Positions 1-7,653 of a DNA stretch of 20,758 nt are shown here, piece by piece. Within the stretch, counting starts at the first letter, position 1; the number at the start of each line of letters is the position of its first letter. This DNA comes from CAYLJO01 sp964383905. GTDB taxonomy: Bacteria > Acidobacteriota > Blastocatellia > Pyrinomonadales > Pyrinomonadaceae. The notes beneath the pieces were generated by a model that was not told the DNA's origin, did not search any database, and saw only the letters and a list, made by a program, of their open reading frames with translations. Both the position numbers and the translations under genes were made by a program. The stretch is from positions 1 to 20,758 of the forward strand of contig CAYLJO010000111.1 in assembly GCA_964383905.1 (NCBI GenBank), read 5' to 3'.

Positions 1-109
1 AACGCCATACATCACCCGCACACCCTGCACAACCTGCATGAGATTCAAGCTGAAGGGGCGTCGGGTGTATGCCCTTATTAGGCGCGGCATAGTGATAAAG
101 CTGCCCCCC
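1..109. other. left edge downstream of the toxin, no gene seen
   Basis: No open reading frame of note is visible. Read on the minus strand, bases 5-80 can be translated as NKGIHPTPLQLESH followed by Cys/Gly-rich sequence. That resembles the spurious HPTP-type peptides often annotated from interspersed repeats in environmental bacteria, so this may be the edge of a repeat element. The assignment rests only on that resemblance. Confidence 0.2.
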
Positions 110-450
110 TCATTTAACGCCTTTACGCAGCAACTCAACAACAGCATCGACAATCTGCTTTAACACGTCATCCTTCAGCTTTCCGACCAGATTGACCATC
201 AGGGTCGAGATAGCTGTGAAAAGCTTGCCGGGACGCGCATAACTCGTGATATGTAGCAAACCTTGTGTAAAACTATTGTTGGTCAGTTCTATTGCCCGCG
301 GATCGGAATATGACTTCTGGTAATCTGGCAGAGAATCCAGTCACCTCTAGCGGCACCCGCCAGTACCACGGCCGGGCGTAATTTTGATTGGGATAAGTCA
401 GAGAACGGGAAAGGTACGAGGATTACGGAACCTGCTGAAGGTGTGACCAC
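110..450 (-). pseudogene. PemK/MazF-family toxin, frameshifted
   Basis: PemK/MazF toxins are ribonucleases that cleave mRNA and are neutralised by a partner antitoxin. From a GTG at 450 the minus strand reads VILVPFPFSDLSQSKLRPAV, then GDWILCQIT, the typical N-terminal half (PFPF motif, K-x-RP substrate loop). After a shift of one base around 308-320 it continues as YSDPRAIELT, then SYARPGKLFTA and a helical end LLRKGVK before a TGA at 110. The whole is 341 bases, one short of 114 codons, matching the usual length of about 110 residues once a base is restored. The start overlaps the antitoxin end by 28 bases, as expected for a TA pair. Both halves are well conserved, so a recent inactivating deletion or a sequencing error are both possible. 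Family assignment is firm; the broken state depends on the read being correct. Confidence 0.82.
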
Positions 451-644
451 GCCTCATCCTCCTCAGTCCGATTCCAATCTTCCGCCAGGGCTTGCTCGCT
501 CAACAGTGCTGTTTCAGATACCTCGGTCGCAGGTTCTTCTTCCAAGATGGTTATAAGGGCACGCCGCGCTTGAGGTAAGCGCACAGATTCCAGCAAACGA
601 ACTTTGCCGTTCTCGTCTATGACTGCCTCAACCGTCTGAATCAT
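423..644 (-). CDS. antitoxin of the PemK/MazF toxin-antitoxin pair
   Basis: This 73-residue acidic protein begins MIQTVEAVIDENGKVRLLE, a beta-strand-rich start typical of AF2212/DUF2281-like antitoxins. It ends with an acidic tail containing LSEQALAEDWNR and EEDEAWSHLQ, a pattern seen in antitoxins paired with PemK/MazF. It would bind and block the toxin encoded by the overlapping downstream gene and probably repress its own operon. The ATG at 644 is chosen over the one at 662 because GGAGGAAG lies just upstream and because it overlaps the preceding stop as ATGA, implying translational coupling. Its frame is intact although the toxin frame is broken. The role is inferred mainly from gene order and tail resemblance. 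Confidence 0.75.
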   Translation of the reverse strand: MIQTVEAVIDENGKVRLLESVRLPQARRALITILEEEPATEVSETALLSEQALAEDWNRTEEDEAWSHLQQVP

Positions 645-919
645 AAAACTTCCTCCAACCACATTCTCTTCCTACCGTAGCCTCTACGAAATGCTCTCGC
701 TAGAAAGATACAATTCTCTTTAGTTGGGGCCGTTTTCAAAATAACCCTCAACTCTTCATCCGTCCAAGAATTACCACTGTTTTCGGTATTGAAGCTCAAA
801 CTCTTTTCAGCCTCGACGATACGCTGCCTTACAATTGCAGCCTTCTCATCCCAATCTATATTATCAACATCGGCGGCAAGAATATCATCCACCTTTTCTC
901 TGAATTCACTTTTCTTCAT
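641..919 (-). CDS. hypothetical protein, first gene of the TA operon
   Basis: A 92-residue hydrophilic protein of unknown function. The start at 919 is preceded by AAGGAG at good spacing; an ATG at 937 is further upstream and less likely. The C-terminal half contains SWTDEELRVIL, then APTKENCIFLARAFRRGYG, which resembles a small domain seen in bacterial hypothetical proteins where WTDEEL is followed by a short helical segment like a MYB/SANT-type helix bundle. The stop overlaps the antitoxin start by four bases (ATGA), so the three genes are probably one transcript. It could be a third component or regulator of the TA module, or an unrelated passenger. There are no membrane segments or catalytic motifs. 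Confidence 0.6.
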   Translation of the reverse strand: MKKSEFREKVDDILAADVDNIDWDEKAAIVRQRIVEAEKSLSFNTENSGNSWTDEELRVILKTAPTKENCIFLARAFRRGYGRKRMWLEEVL

Positions 920-1156
920 ACAATTCTCCTTCGGCACTTCTTAGCATTCCAACACGAAACAACATAACGTAAAGTAGACGTACTAACAGCAGCCAGTAAA
1001 GATGCCCATTCCGGCGTATCCCTTTTTATTCCAGACTAACTGCCGCCATCAATGACGCCCGTTCCGCCGCCTAATCCCGCTGGCCTGACAGATTTCCGAG
1101 TGTTTGCCTTACGGTTACAATCTCACTCGATTGAATTGGGCCAATGAGTAAATGAG

Positions 1157-1663
1157 TTATTCTATCACTGCCAGAACGTCGCCGGCGTTGACGGTTGCGC
1201 CCGCCTCGACACGAAACTCTTTAACCGTTCCGGTTCTCGGCGACTTCATCTCGTTTTGCATCTTCATCGCTTCGACCACTACTATCCCGTCGCCTGTTTT
1301 CACCCTGTCGCCCGCCCCAACGAGTACGCGAACAACTTTGCCCGGCATTGGAGCAACGATCTGTGCCGGTCCGTCAAGGTGCGGGCCGGATACCTGCGCT
1401 GCGCGGAGACGTTTTGGATCAACCAAGGTAACCTGATAGAGACGACTGCCGATATGCACATCCACCGCATCACGCTGTGCGCTGCCCACGTCCACGCGAC
1501 AATCATACACACGGCCGTCCGTGATCAGGAGGTAAGCGCCCGGCTTTAGCTCGCGCGCCACCAGCTCATGGCGACGCCCGTCAATCTCGGCGACCACCTC
1601 CGACTGCTCGCGCGTCAGCCTTATCTCGTACTTTTGGTTAGCAATCTCTGCCGACAATTTCAT
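1157..1663 (-). CDS. biotin carboxyl carrier protein (biotinyl-lipoyl domain)
   Basis: A 168-residue carrier that would hold biotin on a swinging lysine between biotin carboxylase and a carboxyltransferase. The C-terminal 70 residues form the biotinyl domain: APMPGKVV near residue 104, then VVVEAMKMQNEM with the biotinylated lysine at residue 134, and GDVLAVIE at the end. The N-terminal half (IRLTREQSEVVAEIDGRRHEL) looks like the all-beta region found in the alpha chains of acyl-CoA and pyruvate-type carboxylases, not the Ala/Pro-rich linker of E. coli AccB. It lies downstream of the biotin carboxylase gene in the same direction, 213 bases away. Together they equal a split alpha subunit of a propionyl-/acetyl-/methylcrotonyl-CoA carboxylase. 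No carboxyltransferase is in the window, so the substrate cannot be fixed. Confidence 0.9.
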   Translation of the reverse strand: MKLSAEIANQKYEIRLTREQSEVVAEIDGRRHELVARELKPGAYLLITDGRVYDCRVDVGSAQRDAVDVHIGSRLYQVTLVDPKRLRAAQVSGPHLDGPAQIVAPMPGKVVRVLVGAGDRVKTGDGIVVVEAMKMQNEMKSPRTGTVKEFRVEAGATVNAGDVLAVIE

Positions 1664-1793
1664 GACGGTTCACTATAGCAGATTTGAAATCTCAAATTTC
1701 AAAGTACTCATCCGGCCCTGCGCAAGAAAAGGGCGGTATGCTACGGGACGTGACCACGGAATACTTTCTCGTAGCTTTGCGGAAAAGAGAGCT

Positions 1794-1819
1794 CACGCAA
1801 AGACGCTAAGGCGCAAAGG
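1794..1819 (+). repeat. interspersed repeat, ACGCAAAG/GCGCAAAG type
   Basis: The stretch contains ACGCAAAG, ACGCTAAG and GCGCAAAG in near-tandem 9-base steps. I recognise this as a short, widespread repeat family of environmental bacterial genomes. It lies in the 213-base gap between the biotin carboxylase and biotin carrier genes and probably inserted there, which would explain why two cooperating genes are unusually far apart. Confidence 0.55.
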
Positions 1820-1876
1820 TTGCGCTTACCACTATAGAAAGAAGGTGTGTGGCGAGCCGAACTGCGAGGGTAAAGC

Positions 1877-3421
1877 TCAACTTCGGGAGTTGTGTAACGC
1901 CACCCGGCCGGCGAGCCGCCAACGGCTTTGTTCTTGCCTGTCCGGCTGGCGGTTGGAAGAAGCCTGGTGCTGATGTTGCTCGTAATTGAGAGCGGCGGCG
2001 ATGAGTGCCATATCGCGCTGGCGCGTCTCGGCCGTGTCCGCTTCTGCCAACCGTTCATCGTCGCGCGGTTCGGCGTGGCGTTGATTGAAGCGCGTGATGA
2101 AGCCTGTGTCGAGCCTGCCTTCGATGAACTCCTGATCTCTAACGATCCTGCGGAAGAAGGGGAGGGTCGTCTTGATGCCGCCGACGGCGTATTCGTCGAG
2201 CGCGCGGCGCAGGCGATCAATCGCTTCGCGTCGCGTGCGCCCCCACGCGGCGAGTTTGGAGATCATCGGGTCATAATAGATCGAGATTTCTGCGCCCTCT
2301 TCCACGCCGCCGTCATCACGTATACCCGGGCCCGCCGGGACGCGCAGAAAAGTGATGCGTCCGGGAGAAGGTAGAAAGTTGTGATCAGGGTCTTCGGCGT
2401 AAACACGGCACTCGATGGCGTGGCCCGTCCAACGAACATCCGCCTGTGTGAAAGAGAGGGGCGCACCGTTGGCCACCGTAATCTGCTCGCGCACGAGGTC
2501 GATACCGGTAACAAGCTCCGTGACCGGGTGCTCGACCTGGAGGCGCGTGTTCATCTCCAGAAAATAGAAGTCGCGTGTGGCGCCGGCGACAAGAAATTCA
2601 ATCGTACCCGCGCCGAGGTAATTAACAGTGCGCGCTATCTGTACCGCCGCCAGACCCATCTGTTCGCGCAAATTCGCATCGTCAATCGGCGACGGGCACT
2701 CTTCGATCACCTTCTGGTGGCGACGCTGGATAGAGCATTCACGCTCGCCGAGGTGAGCAACATTGCCGTGCGCGTCGGCGAAGATTTGGATCTCGATGTG
2801 GCGCGGGCGCTCAACAGCCTTTTCAAGATAGACCTCGGGATTGCCAAACGCGGCGGCGGCCTCGGACTGCGCCGTCTCGAAAGCGGACCGGAGCTCATCC
2901 GATGAGGCTACAAGCCGCATGCCCTTGCCGCCGCCACCGGCGGAAGCCTTGAGCATCACGGGATAGCCAAACGTTTCGGCGACGGCGCGAGCTTCATCGT
3001 ATGAGGCGAGCGGTTCGGTGGTGCCGGGCACGACGGGCACCCCGGCCGCAATCGCAACGCGTCGCGCGCTCGTCTTCGATCCCATCAATTCCATCGCTTC
3101 AGCGGTCGGCCCAATGAAGGTAATACCGGCGGCCGTCACTGCGCGTGCGCAATCGGCATTCTCGGCGAGAAAGCCGTAGCCCGGATGGACCGCATCCGCG
3201 CGGCTGCGAAGGGCGGCATCAACGATCCGGTCGATACGTAGATAGCTTTCCACCGAGGGGGCCGGGCCGATCTCGTAAGCTTCATCGGCGAGACGGACGT
3301 GCATCGCATCCGCGTCCGCTTCGGAGAAGACGGCGACAGGCGAGACGCCAAGGTCGCGACACGCGCGGATGATCCGCACGGCGATCTCGCCGCGATTAGC
3401 AATGAGAATCTTACGAAACAT
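1877..3421 (-). CDS. accC: biotin carboxylase subunit of an acyl-CoA carboxylase
   Basis: A 514-residue ATP-grasp enzyme that carboxylates biotin using ATP and bicarbonate, the first half-reaction of acetyl-/propionyl-CoA carboxylase. The start MFRKILIANRGEIAVRI is the classic N terminus. K116 (MGSKTSAR) and K158 (MLKASAGGGGKG) match the two ATP-binding lysines of E. coli AccC. Further along are ERECSIQRRHQKV, the catalytic EMNTRLQVEHPVTE segment and the C-terminal ECRVYAEDP domain. It is longer than E. coli AccC (about 450) by a tail with AALNYEQHQHQ and WRLAGR, as in propionyl-/pyruvate-type carboxylase alpha chains. The carrier gene lies downstream. The ribosome-binding site is weak. The biotin carboxylase call is firm; the acyl substrate is unknown. 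Confidence 0.96.
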   Translation of the reverse strand: MFRKILIANRGEIAVRIIRACRDLGVSPVAVFSEADADAMHVRLADEAYEIGPAPSVESYLRIDRIVDAALRSRADAVHPGYGFLAENADCARAVTAAGITFIGPTAEAMELMGSKTSARRVAIAAGVPVVPGTTEPLASYDEARAVAETFGYPVMLKASAGGGGKGMRLVASSDELRSAFETAQSEAAAAFGNPEVYLEKAVERPRHIEIQIFADAHGNVAHLGERECSIQRRHQKVIEECPSPIDDANLREQMGLAAVQIARTVNYLGAGTIEFLVAGATRDFYFLEMNTRLQVEHPVTELVTGIDLVREQITVANGAPLSFTQADVRWTGHAIECRVYAEDPDHNFLPSPGRITFLRVPAGPGIRDDGGVEEGAEISIYYDPMISKLAAWGRTRREAIDRLRRALDEYAVGGIKTTLPFFRRIVRDQEFIEGRLDTGFITRFNQRHAEPRDDERLAEADTAETRQRDMALIAAALNYEQHQHQASSNRQPDRQEQSRWRLAGRVALHNSRS

Positions 3422-3487
3422 GAAATTGCAGGTCGGTGACCGGCAGCCGGTATTAAATTGTCAGCTTTTGGCTCTAGCTGATTACTC

Positions 3488-3775
3488 TTACGCTACCACC
3501 GAATTTCCAGGTTGGCGCGGATCGTAGCGGACGGTGACGCGCGCACCGGGCGCGTAGTCCTCCGGACGCCCGCGCTGCTCTTCATCAAGGGACTGCGACG
3601 ATTCGTATTCAACACCGCTGATCGTGTAGGAGTAGAAGATTTGTGTGATCGTGCCGGAATCATCATTACTGGTATCGATGATCGTCCCATCGGCGATGCG
3701 GCCGGTGCGGAGCAGGCGGGCGCGCCGCGACTCTTCATCATCCTTTTTCTGCCGGAAACGATCTAAAAATGGCAT
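3488..3775 (-). CDS. DUF3592-like protein
   Basis: A 95-residue protein. The basic N terminus (FLDRFRQKKDDEESRRARLL) is followed by a beta-rich domain: GRIADGTIIDT, then IFYSYTISGVEYES, then GARVTVRYDPRQPGNSVV. The closing VRYDP-x-x-P pattern is the hallmark of DUF3592, whose function is unknown; most members have flanking membrane helices, but none is seen here. It starts 12 bases after the stop of the zinc-ribbon membrane protein and ends 66 bases before accC, so it probably belongs to the same transcript. AGAGG lies about 10 bases upstream of the ATG. Confidence 0.75.
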   Translation of the reverse strand: MPFLDRFRQKKDDEESRRARLLRTGRIADGTIIDTSNDDSGTITQIFYSYTISGVEYESSQSLDEEQRGRPEDYAPGARVTVRYDPRQPGNSVVA

Positions 3776-3787
3776 GATGCGGGCCTC

Positions 3788-4717
3788 TTACGGCGTGTTG
3801 GTGTCGCCTGAGAGAGAGGCCGACGAGACCTCCCGGGTGGATTTTGAATGATTGACGATCACGCCGTCAATCATCTTACGGTCCTCCAATTTGCCAAAAA
3901 TGTCGTCTTCACCCGGCAAAGTCAGTTCGTAGTTAGTGAAGGTGAATCCCCGATCGAGCGCTTCGTCCAAGCCAGCATTGGTCGAGACCTGGCGCACGAC
4001 CGCGCCTCGTAAAGCGCGTGATTTGGCATTAGGCCGGGTCGCCGCTTGCACGGACGAGGGTTTGTAGCTTATCGGATCAACACCGGCAAGGGCGGCGGCG
4101 ATAGAGCCGTTCGGGTCGGGCAGGTTGTTGCACAGATCATAGAGGTCTGCCGGGAGTGTGCCGTAGCGCGTGCGGTATTCAAGGAGTGCTCGATCAATTG
4201 TCCGGAGCCGCGCGTTAGCGGCAGCCTCGATGCCCCTTTGGCGCTGGCGTAAGCGCTCAGGGATCGTGACCCCGATCAAGGTGGCAATCATCAGGGCGAC
4301 AAGCGCTGACGCGGTTAAGCCGCCATAGGCCACACGCATCCCAGTAAAGCGCTGAGGCTCACGACGTATCGAAGCGCAGATACGCGCCCCAACCCATAAC
4401 GCTGCGGCCAGGACGGGCAGCGCGACCAATTTAAGACGCCAGGCGGCGGTCTCCGCGGCCGCGACCGGTGACCAGAACTGAAGGGAAACGGGCGGGCGTT
4501 CGAGCAGCGCGCCAACTGTGCTGCCTAGAAACATGGCGAGCGCCAGCGCCCCCACCCCGCCGACAAACAGCGCGCGCCCATAATACGGCAACACGTATTC
4601 CGGTTGGGTGAGCGGCTCACCGACGGCGCGCGCGCCGCACGCGGCGCAGCCCATACGAAGATCGCCTTCAAATTTGCAACCGCAACACGGGCAGACGGTC
4701 AATTTTGTGCACCTCAA
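3788..4717 (-). CDS. zinc-ribbon membrane protein, function unknown
   Basis: A protein of about 309 residues. The first 30 residues carry two CxxC pairs (CPCC...CAAC), a zinc ribbon. Three hydrophobic segments follow near residues 48-70, 95-115 and 130-152. The soluble C-terminal half begins with a helix (ARLRTIDRALLEYRTRYGTLP) and the phrase LPADLYDLCNNLPDPN, which resembles the start of type II secretion pseudopilin-like domains, where a helix leads to short peptide-processing-like loops. The start is a TTG at 4717, the only plausible start in this frame near the first cysteines; there is no clear Shine-Dalgarno, so the true start may be elsewhere. It lies between the phosphatidyltransferase and DUF3592 genes. 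I do not recognise a named family; a role at the membrane is all that can be inferred. Confidence 0.75.
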   Translation of the reverse strand: MRCTKLTVCPCCGCKFEGDLRMGCAACGARAVGEPLTQPEYVLPYYGRALFVGGVGALALAMFLGSTVGALLERPPVSLQFWSPVAAAETAAWRLKLVALPVLAAALWVGARICASIRREPQRFTGMRVAYGGLTASALVALMIATLIGVTIPERLRQRQRGIEAAANARLRTIDRALLEYRTRYGTLPADLYDLCNNLPDPNGSIAAALAGVDPISYKPSSVQAATRPNAKSRALRGAVVRQVSTNAGLDEALDRGFTFTNYELTLPGEDDIFGKLEDRKMIDGVIVNHSKSTREVSSASLSGDTNTP

Positions 4718-4781
4718 ACATTGAATGGAGAAACGTCAGAACTCTTGCAGAGCGGAAGCCCATTGCTACCGGCGACCGCCT

Positions 4782-5495
4782 CTAACGCACAAGACCGGGC
4801 TCGGCGCGCCGGTCCGGTCCGGCGTTAGGCGCCGGCACAGCCTTTTCGGCCGACGCCTTCGTCGCGCGCGCGGCGTCGGCCATGTTTACTTCGCGCCACG
4901 TGTGGTACATGCGATGAGCGAACGTCCAGTAGGAGCCCACCGCGAGGATCCAAAGGACGGCGGGCATTCGATTCAAAAATGGATTCTGCGAGCCGGGGTG
5001 CGTTGTGAGCGCGCCGATAATCAACAGTACGACGCGTTCTGGGCGACGCAAGAAACCGACATCACATTTCGGAATCAAACTCTCGGCGCGCGCGCTCGTG
5101 TAGCTGACCATCACCGATCCCATCAGTGCGGCCCCGGCCAGAAAGACGTTAAGCGTGGAATGGAATGGCGTATCACGCGCATAGAAGACCATCAGGCCGA
5201 CGAAGACAACCATGTCGGAGAGGCGGTCGAGCGAAGAATCGAGAAAGCCGCCGAACCGCGTCACGCGCCCCGAGAGGCGCGCCACCTGCCCGTCGAGCAT
5301 GTCGAATAGGTTGGCGACGATCAGGATAATACCGGCCCAGAAGAAATGGCCGAAGCCGAAGAGCAACCCGCACCCGACATTGATTGAGACACCGGTGACG
5401 GTGAGAAGGTTTGGGTTGATGTGACCGTACGCAAGACCGCGCACCATCGCATTGATGATGCGTTGCGCGCCACGCCCGATGCTCGCCCCGAACAA
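4782..5495 (-). CDS. CDP-alcohol phosphatidyltransferase family protein
   Basis: A 237-residue integral membrane enzyme that transfers a phosphatidyl group from a CDP-linked lipid to an alcohol, making phospholipid head groups. The complete family motif is present: D68-G69, A72-R73, G82, D86 and D90, the metal and CDP ligands. The typical lead-in NPNLLTVTG precedes it, and several hydrophobic segments follow to about residue 195. The start is a TTG at 5495, after AGGAGAGG; a stop lies seven codons upstream and no ATG is available before residue 17. The tail is rich in Ala, Pro and Arg. The alcohol (glycerol phosphate, inositol phosphate or other) cannot be told from the sequence. It is probably the first gene of the run that continues into the carboxylase genes. 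Confidence 0.92.
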   Translation of the reverse strand: MFGASIGRGAQRIINAMVRGLAYGHINPNLLTVTGVSINVGCGLLFGFGHFFWAGIILIVANLFDMLDGQVARLSGRVTRFGGFLDSSLDRLSDMVVFVGLMVFYARDTPFHSTLNVFLAGAALMGSVMVSYTSARAESLIPKCDVGFLRRPERVVLLIIGALTTHPGSQNPFLNRMPAVLWILAVGSYWTFAHRMYHTWREVNMADAARATKASAEKAVPAPNAGPDRRAEPGLVR

Positions 5496-5683
5496 GTTCT
5501 TAACCCCTCTCCTCTATGGCAAGACGGGAAATTGATTTTACCCTCACCAGGTTAAAGCCGCCGACATGGCATCATAGAAACGGGCCGAACGGCTTGTCAA
5601 GGATGATGTACGTTTGGCTTTCGGCAGGGCTCATGCCCGCTTTGGTGGGGCACAGAATAACGTCCCAGCATGTGGATTGCCCT

Positions 5684-6178
5684 TTACGTTTCCGCAGCGC
5701 TCCCCTTTTCGGTCTCATCATGCAAGGTCGTCAGTCGCCGGATTTCAAAACGCCGCGCGCCTGCGGGCGTTCGCACGACAACCTCGTCGCCCTTTTCTTT
5801 GCCCATCAGGCTCTTACCGACGGGTGACGCGGTCGAGATCAACCCGCCTTGTGGATCACTCTCTTCCGGCGTGACGAGGCGATAAGTCACTTCCTCATCA
5901 CGCTCCGGGTCGTAAAGCAGAAGCGTCGAGCCGTAGGACGCGCGGTCGCGCGGCACTTTCGATATATCGATCGAGGCGATTTCGCTGATCCGCTGGCGAA
6001 GCTCTCTGATCCGCGCCTTGATGAACTCCTGACGGTCAAGCGCGGCGCGGTACTCGGCGTTTTCGCGCAGGTCACCGAATTCCAGCGCACGCTTAATCTC
6101 TTTCGGTAAGTGGACCCGCAATTCTGTGTCTAACTCGTCCACCTCGGCCTGAAGGCGTTGTTTAATATCTTGTGTCAA
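5684..6178 (-). CDS. greA: transcription elongation factor GreA/GreB
   Basis: A 164-residue factor that inserts its coiled coil into the RNA polymerase secondary channel and stimulates cleavage of backtracked RNA. The N-terminal coiled coil contains GDLRENAEYRAA, with the acidic tip residues (D and E) that coordinate the second catalytic magnesium. The C-terminal FKBP-like domain ends with GDEVVVRTPAGARRFEI. I chose the TTG at 6178, preceded by GAGGAC, because it gives the family length (about 158). The frame is open up to a GTG at 6283, but that adds 35 residues unlike any GreA N terminus. A 13-base near-palindrome (6269-6281) lies upstream and might be an operator. It stands alone, 188 bases from the next gene. 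Confidence 0.94.
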   Translation of the reverse strand: MTQDIKQRLQAEVDELDTELRVHLPKEIKRALEFGDLRENAEYRAALDRQEFIKARIRELRQRISEIASIDISKVPRDRASYGSTLLLYDPERDEEVTYRLVTPEESDPQGGLISTASPVGKSLMGKEKGDEVVVRTPAGARRFEIRRLTTLHDETEKGSAAET

Positions 6179-6332
6179 CTTTAGTCCTCGCTCTCCCCGG
6201 ATATCTAACCTGGGTCTATGTGATACCTCTAAAATACAACCAAAATGTAATAATGAAAAATCCACAGCGGAGTTATACTCCACCGGGCGTCTTCGCTAAA
6301 GAATTTTAAACAACTCCATCCAAGCGTGTTTT

Positions 6333-6361
6333 TTGCTTCTCTCCCGGTGGACGCATATAAA
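6333..6361 (+). promoter_or_regulatory. possible sigma-70 promoter for the HD-GYP gene
   Basis: TTGCTT and TATAAA are separated by 17 bases and point towards the HD-GYP gene, leaving a leader of roughly 130 bases. The -10 box is one mismatch from consensus, the -35 box three. The rest of the 316-base gap between greA and this gene holds no ORF I can support. Confidence 0.35.
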
Positions 6362-6494
6362 ACGCTAAGCGCTCGATCTGCGGTTTGTCGCCACTCAAAC
6401 CCGGGCGCAGGTTTCGGACTGAAACTCTCCTCGCCGCACTTTACCGCCTGATAACAGGGGGCGCGCCGCTCCTTACAACTCGACGGCGCACTGG

Positions 6495-7562
6495 ATGGAT
6501 GCAATGCTCAATAAAAATCGGAACGGGAAAGAACGGGTCCTTCTGGTGGACGATGATCCGGCCTTGCTCAAGCTCGGGCAGACCATCATCGAGCGCGCGG
6601 GCTACAGCTTTATTGGCGCGTCTAACGGCGGCGAAGCCCTTCGCTTCGCCCGCGCGGCGCATCCCGACCTCATTCTGCTAGATTATATGATGCCGGACAC
6701 CAGCGGAAAAGAGGTGTTCGTTCAATTAAAACTTAGCGGTGACGAGCGCCTGCGGCGCACGCCCGTCATCATGCTGACCGCCAAATCAGATAATCACACG
6801 GAGCAGCGCCGGTTGCTTGAGCTGGGGCTGTCGGCCTACCTCTGCAAGCCTTTCGGCCGGCATGAGCTTTTGAACGTGATCGATCACGTTCTTGTGATGG
6901 CTCGGATCACGGAATGCAACCGCGTTCTCAAGGCAGAGTTGCGCCAGTCATTCATCTCAACGGTCCGCGCGCTCGTCTCGCTGCTGGCCGTGAAAGATAG
7001 TTACACGGGTGAGCATTCCAACATGACCGCTAATTATGCGGAGGCGCTCGCCCGACGTTTCAGTCTCGCGGAAGCGGAAGTCATGCATATCAAGCTCGGC
7101 GCGCTGCTTCATGACATCGGCAAGATCGGCGTGCCGGAGTGCATCCTGTGCAAGCCGGCGCGTCTGACGCCGGAAGAAACCCTGGTGATGCGTCGCCACG
7201 TTGATTACGGCACACAAGTCCTGGAAAGCGTGCCGCACATGGAAACTGTCTGCGCCATTGTCAGGCATCATCACGAGTGGTGGGGCGGCGGCGGCTACCC
7301 CGGCGGCCTGCGAGGTGAGGAGATACCACTGGGGGCGCGCATCGTCGCGGTGGCCGACGCCTACGACGCCATGACGAGCGACCGCCCCTACCGGCGGCAC
7401 CTGGGGAAGGCGACAGCTATTCAGCGGTTACGGGCGGCCGCCGGAATTCAGTTCGACGACAACGTGGTCGAAGAGCTGGTCGGGTATCTGGACACCTGCG
7501 ATGGCGAACAACCCCGCTCGCTGCGATTCGATTTCCTCAACGAGCTTCAGTACGTAGCGTAG
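6495..7562 (+). CDS. response regulator with HD-GYP phosphodiesterase domain
   Basis: A 355-residue two-domain signalling protein. The receiver domain spans about residues 13-135: acidic cluster D19-D21, phospho-acceptor D63 (LLDYMMPD), T95 and K118 (CKPF). The HD-GYP domain spans about residues 155-340: H174, the HD pair H206-D207 (LLHDIGKIG), H235, H258-H260 (RHHHEWW), G267-Y268-P269 and DAYDAMTSDRPYR. HD-GYP proteins with these ligands hydrolyse cyclic di-GMP, so phosphorylation probably controls cyclic di-GMP level. No partner kinase is adjacent; the hybrid kinase at 15784 is too far away to link. Two ATGs (6495 and 6504) are possible and neither has a clear Shine-Dalgarno. It converges on pfkA. 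Confidence 0.95.
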   Translation: MDAMLNKNRNGKERVLLVDDDPALLKLGQTIIERAGYSFIGASNGGEALRFARAAHPDLILLDYMMPDTSGKEVFVQLKLSGDERLRRTPVIMLTAKSDNHTEQRRLLELGLSAYLCKPFGRHELLNVIDHVLVMARITECNRVLKAELRQSFISTVRALVSLLAVKDSYTGEHSNMTANYAEALARRFSLAEAEVMHIKLGALLHDIGKIGVPECILCKPARLTPEETLVMRRHVDYGTQVLESVPHMETVCAIVRHHHEWWGGGGYPGGLRGEEIPLGARIVAVADAYDAMTSDRPYRRHLGKATAIQRLRAAAGIQFDDNVVEELVGYLDTCDGEQPRSLRFDFLNELQYVA

Positions 7563-7572
7563 TGAAACGATG

Positions 7573-7653
7573 AATGATGGACGCGGATCGATGAATGGGA
7601 AGGCGAAAGCCCGCCTTCTTTGATTCATCGTTGATCGATCCGCGTCCATCATT
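7573..7653. terminator. large inverted repeat between convergent genes, likely bidirectional terminator
   Basis: Two 20-base arms (7573-7592 and 7634-7653) are perfect inverted copies. Inside them GATGAAT/ATTCATC (7590-7596/7623-7629) and AAGGCG/CGCCTT (7600-7605/7612-7617) also pair, so nearly the whole 81 bases folds into one hairpin. It starts 10 bases after the HD-GYP stop, and its right arm covers the last codon of pfkA. It can end transcription in both directions. The arm sequence (GATGGACGCGGATC) resembles a widespread interspersed repeat of soil bacteria, so it may have arrived as a repeat and been adopted as a terminator. Confidence 0.75.

Noticed and set aside
2381..2905. 174-codon plus-strand frame opposite accC
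   Set aside because: It lies wholly antisense to a well-supported gene and has no family features.
4725..5309. 194-codon plus-strand frame opposite the CDP-alcohol phosphatidyltransferase
   Set aside because: Antisense shadow of a gene with a complete catalytic motif; Arg/His-rich composition.
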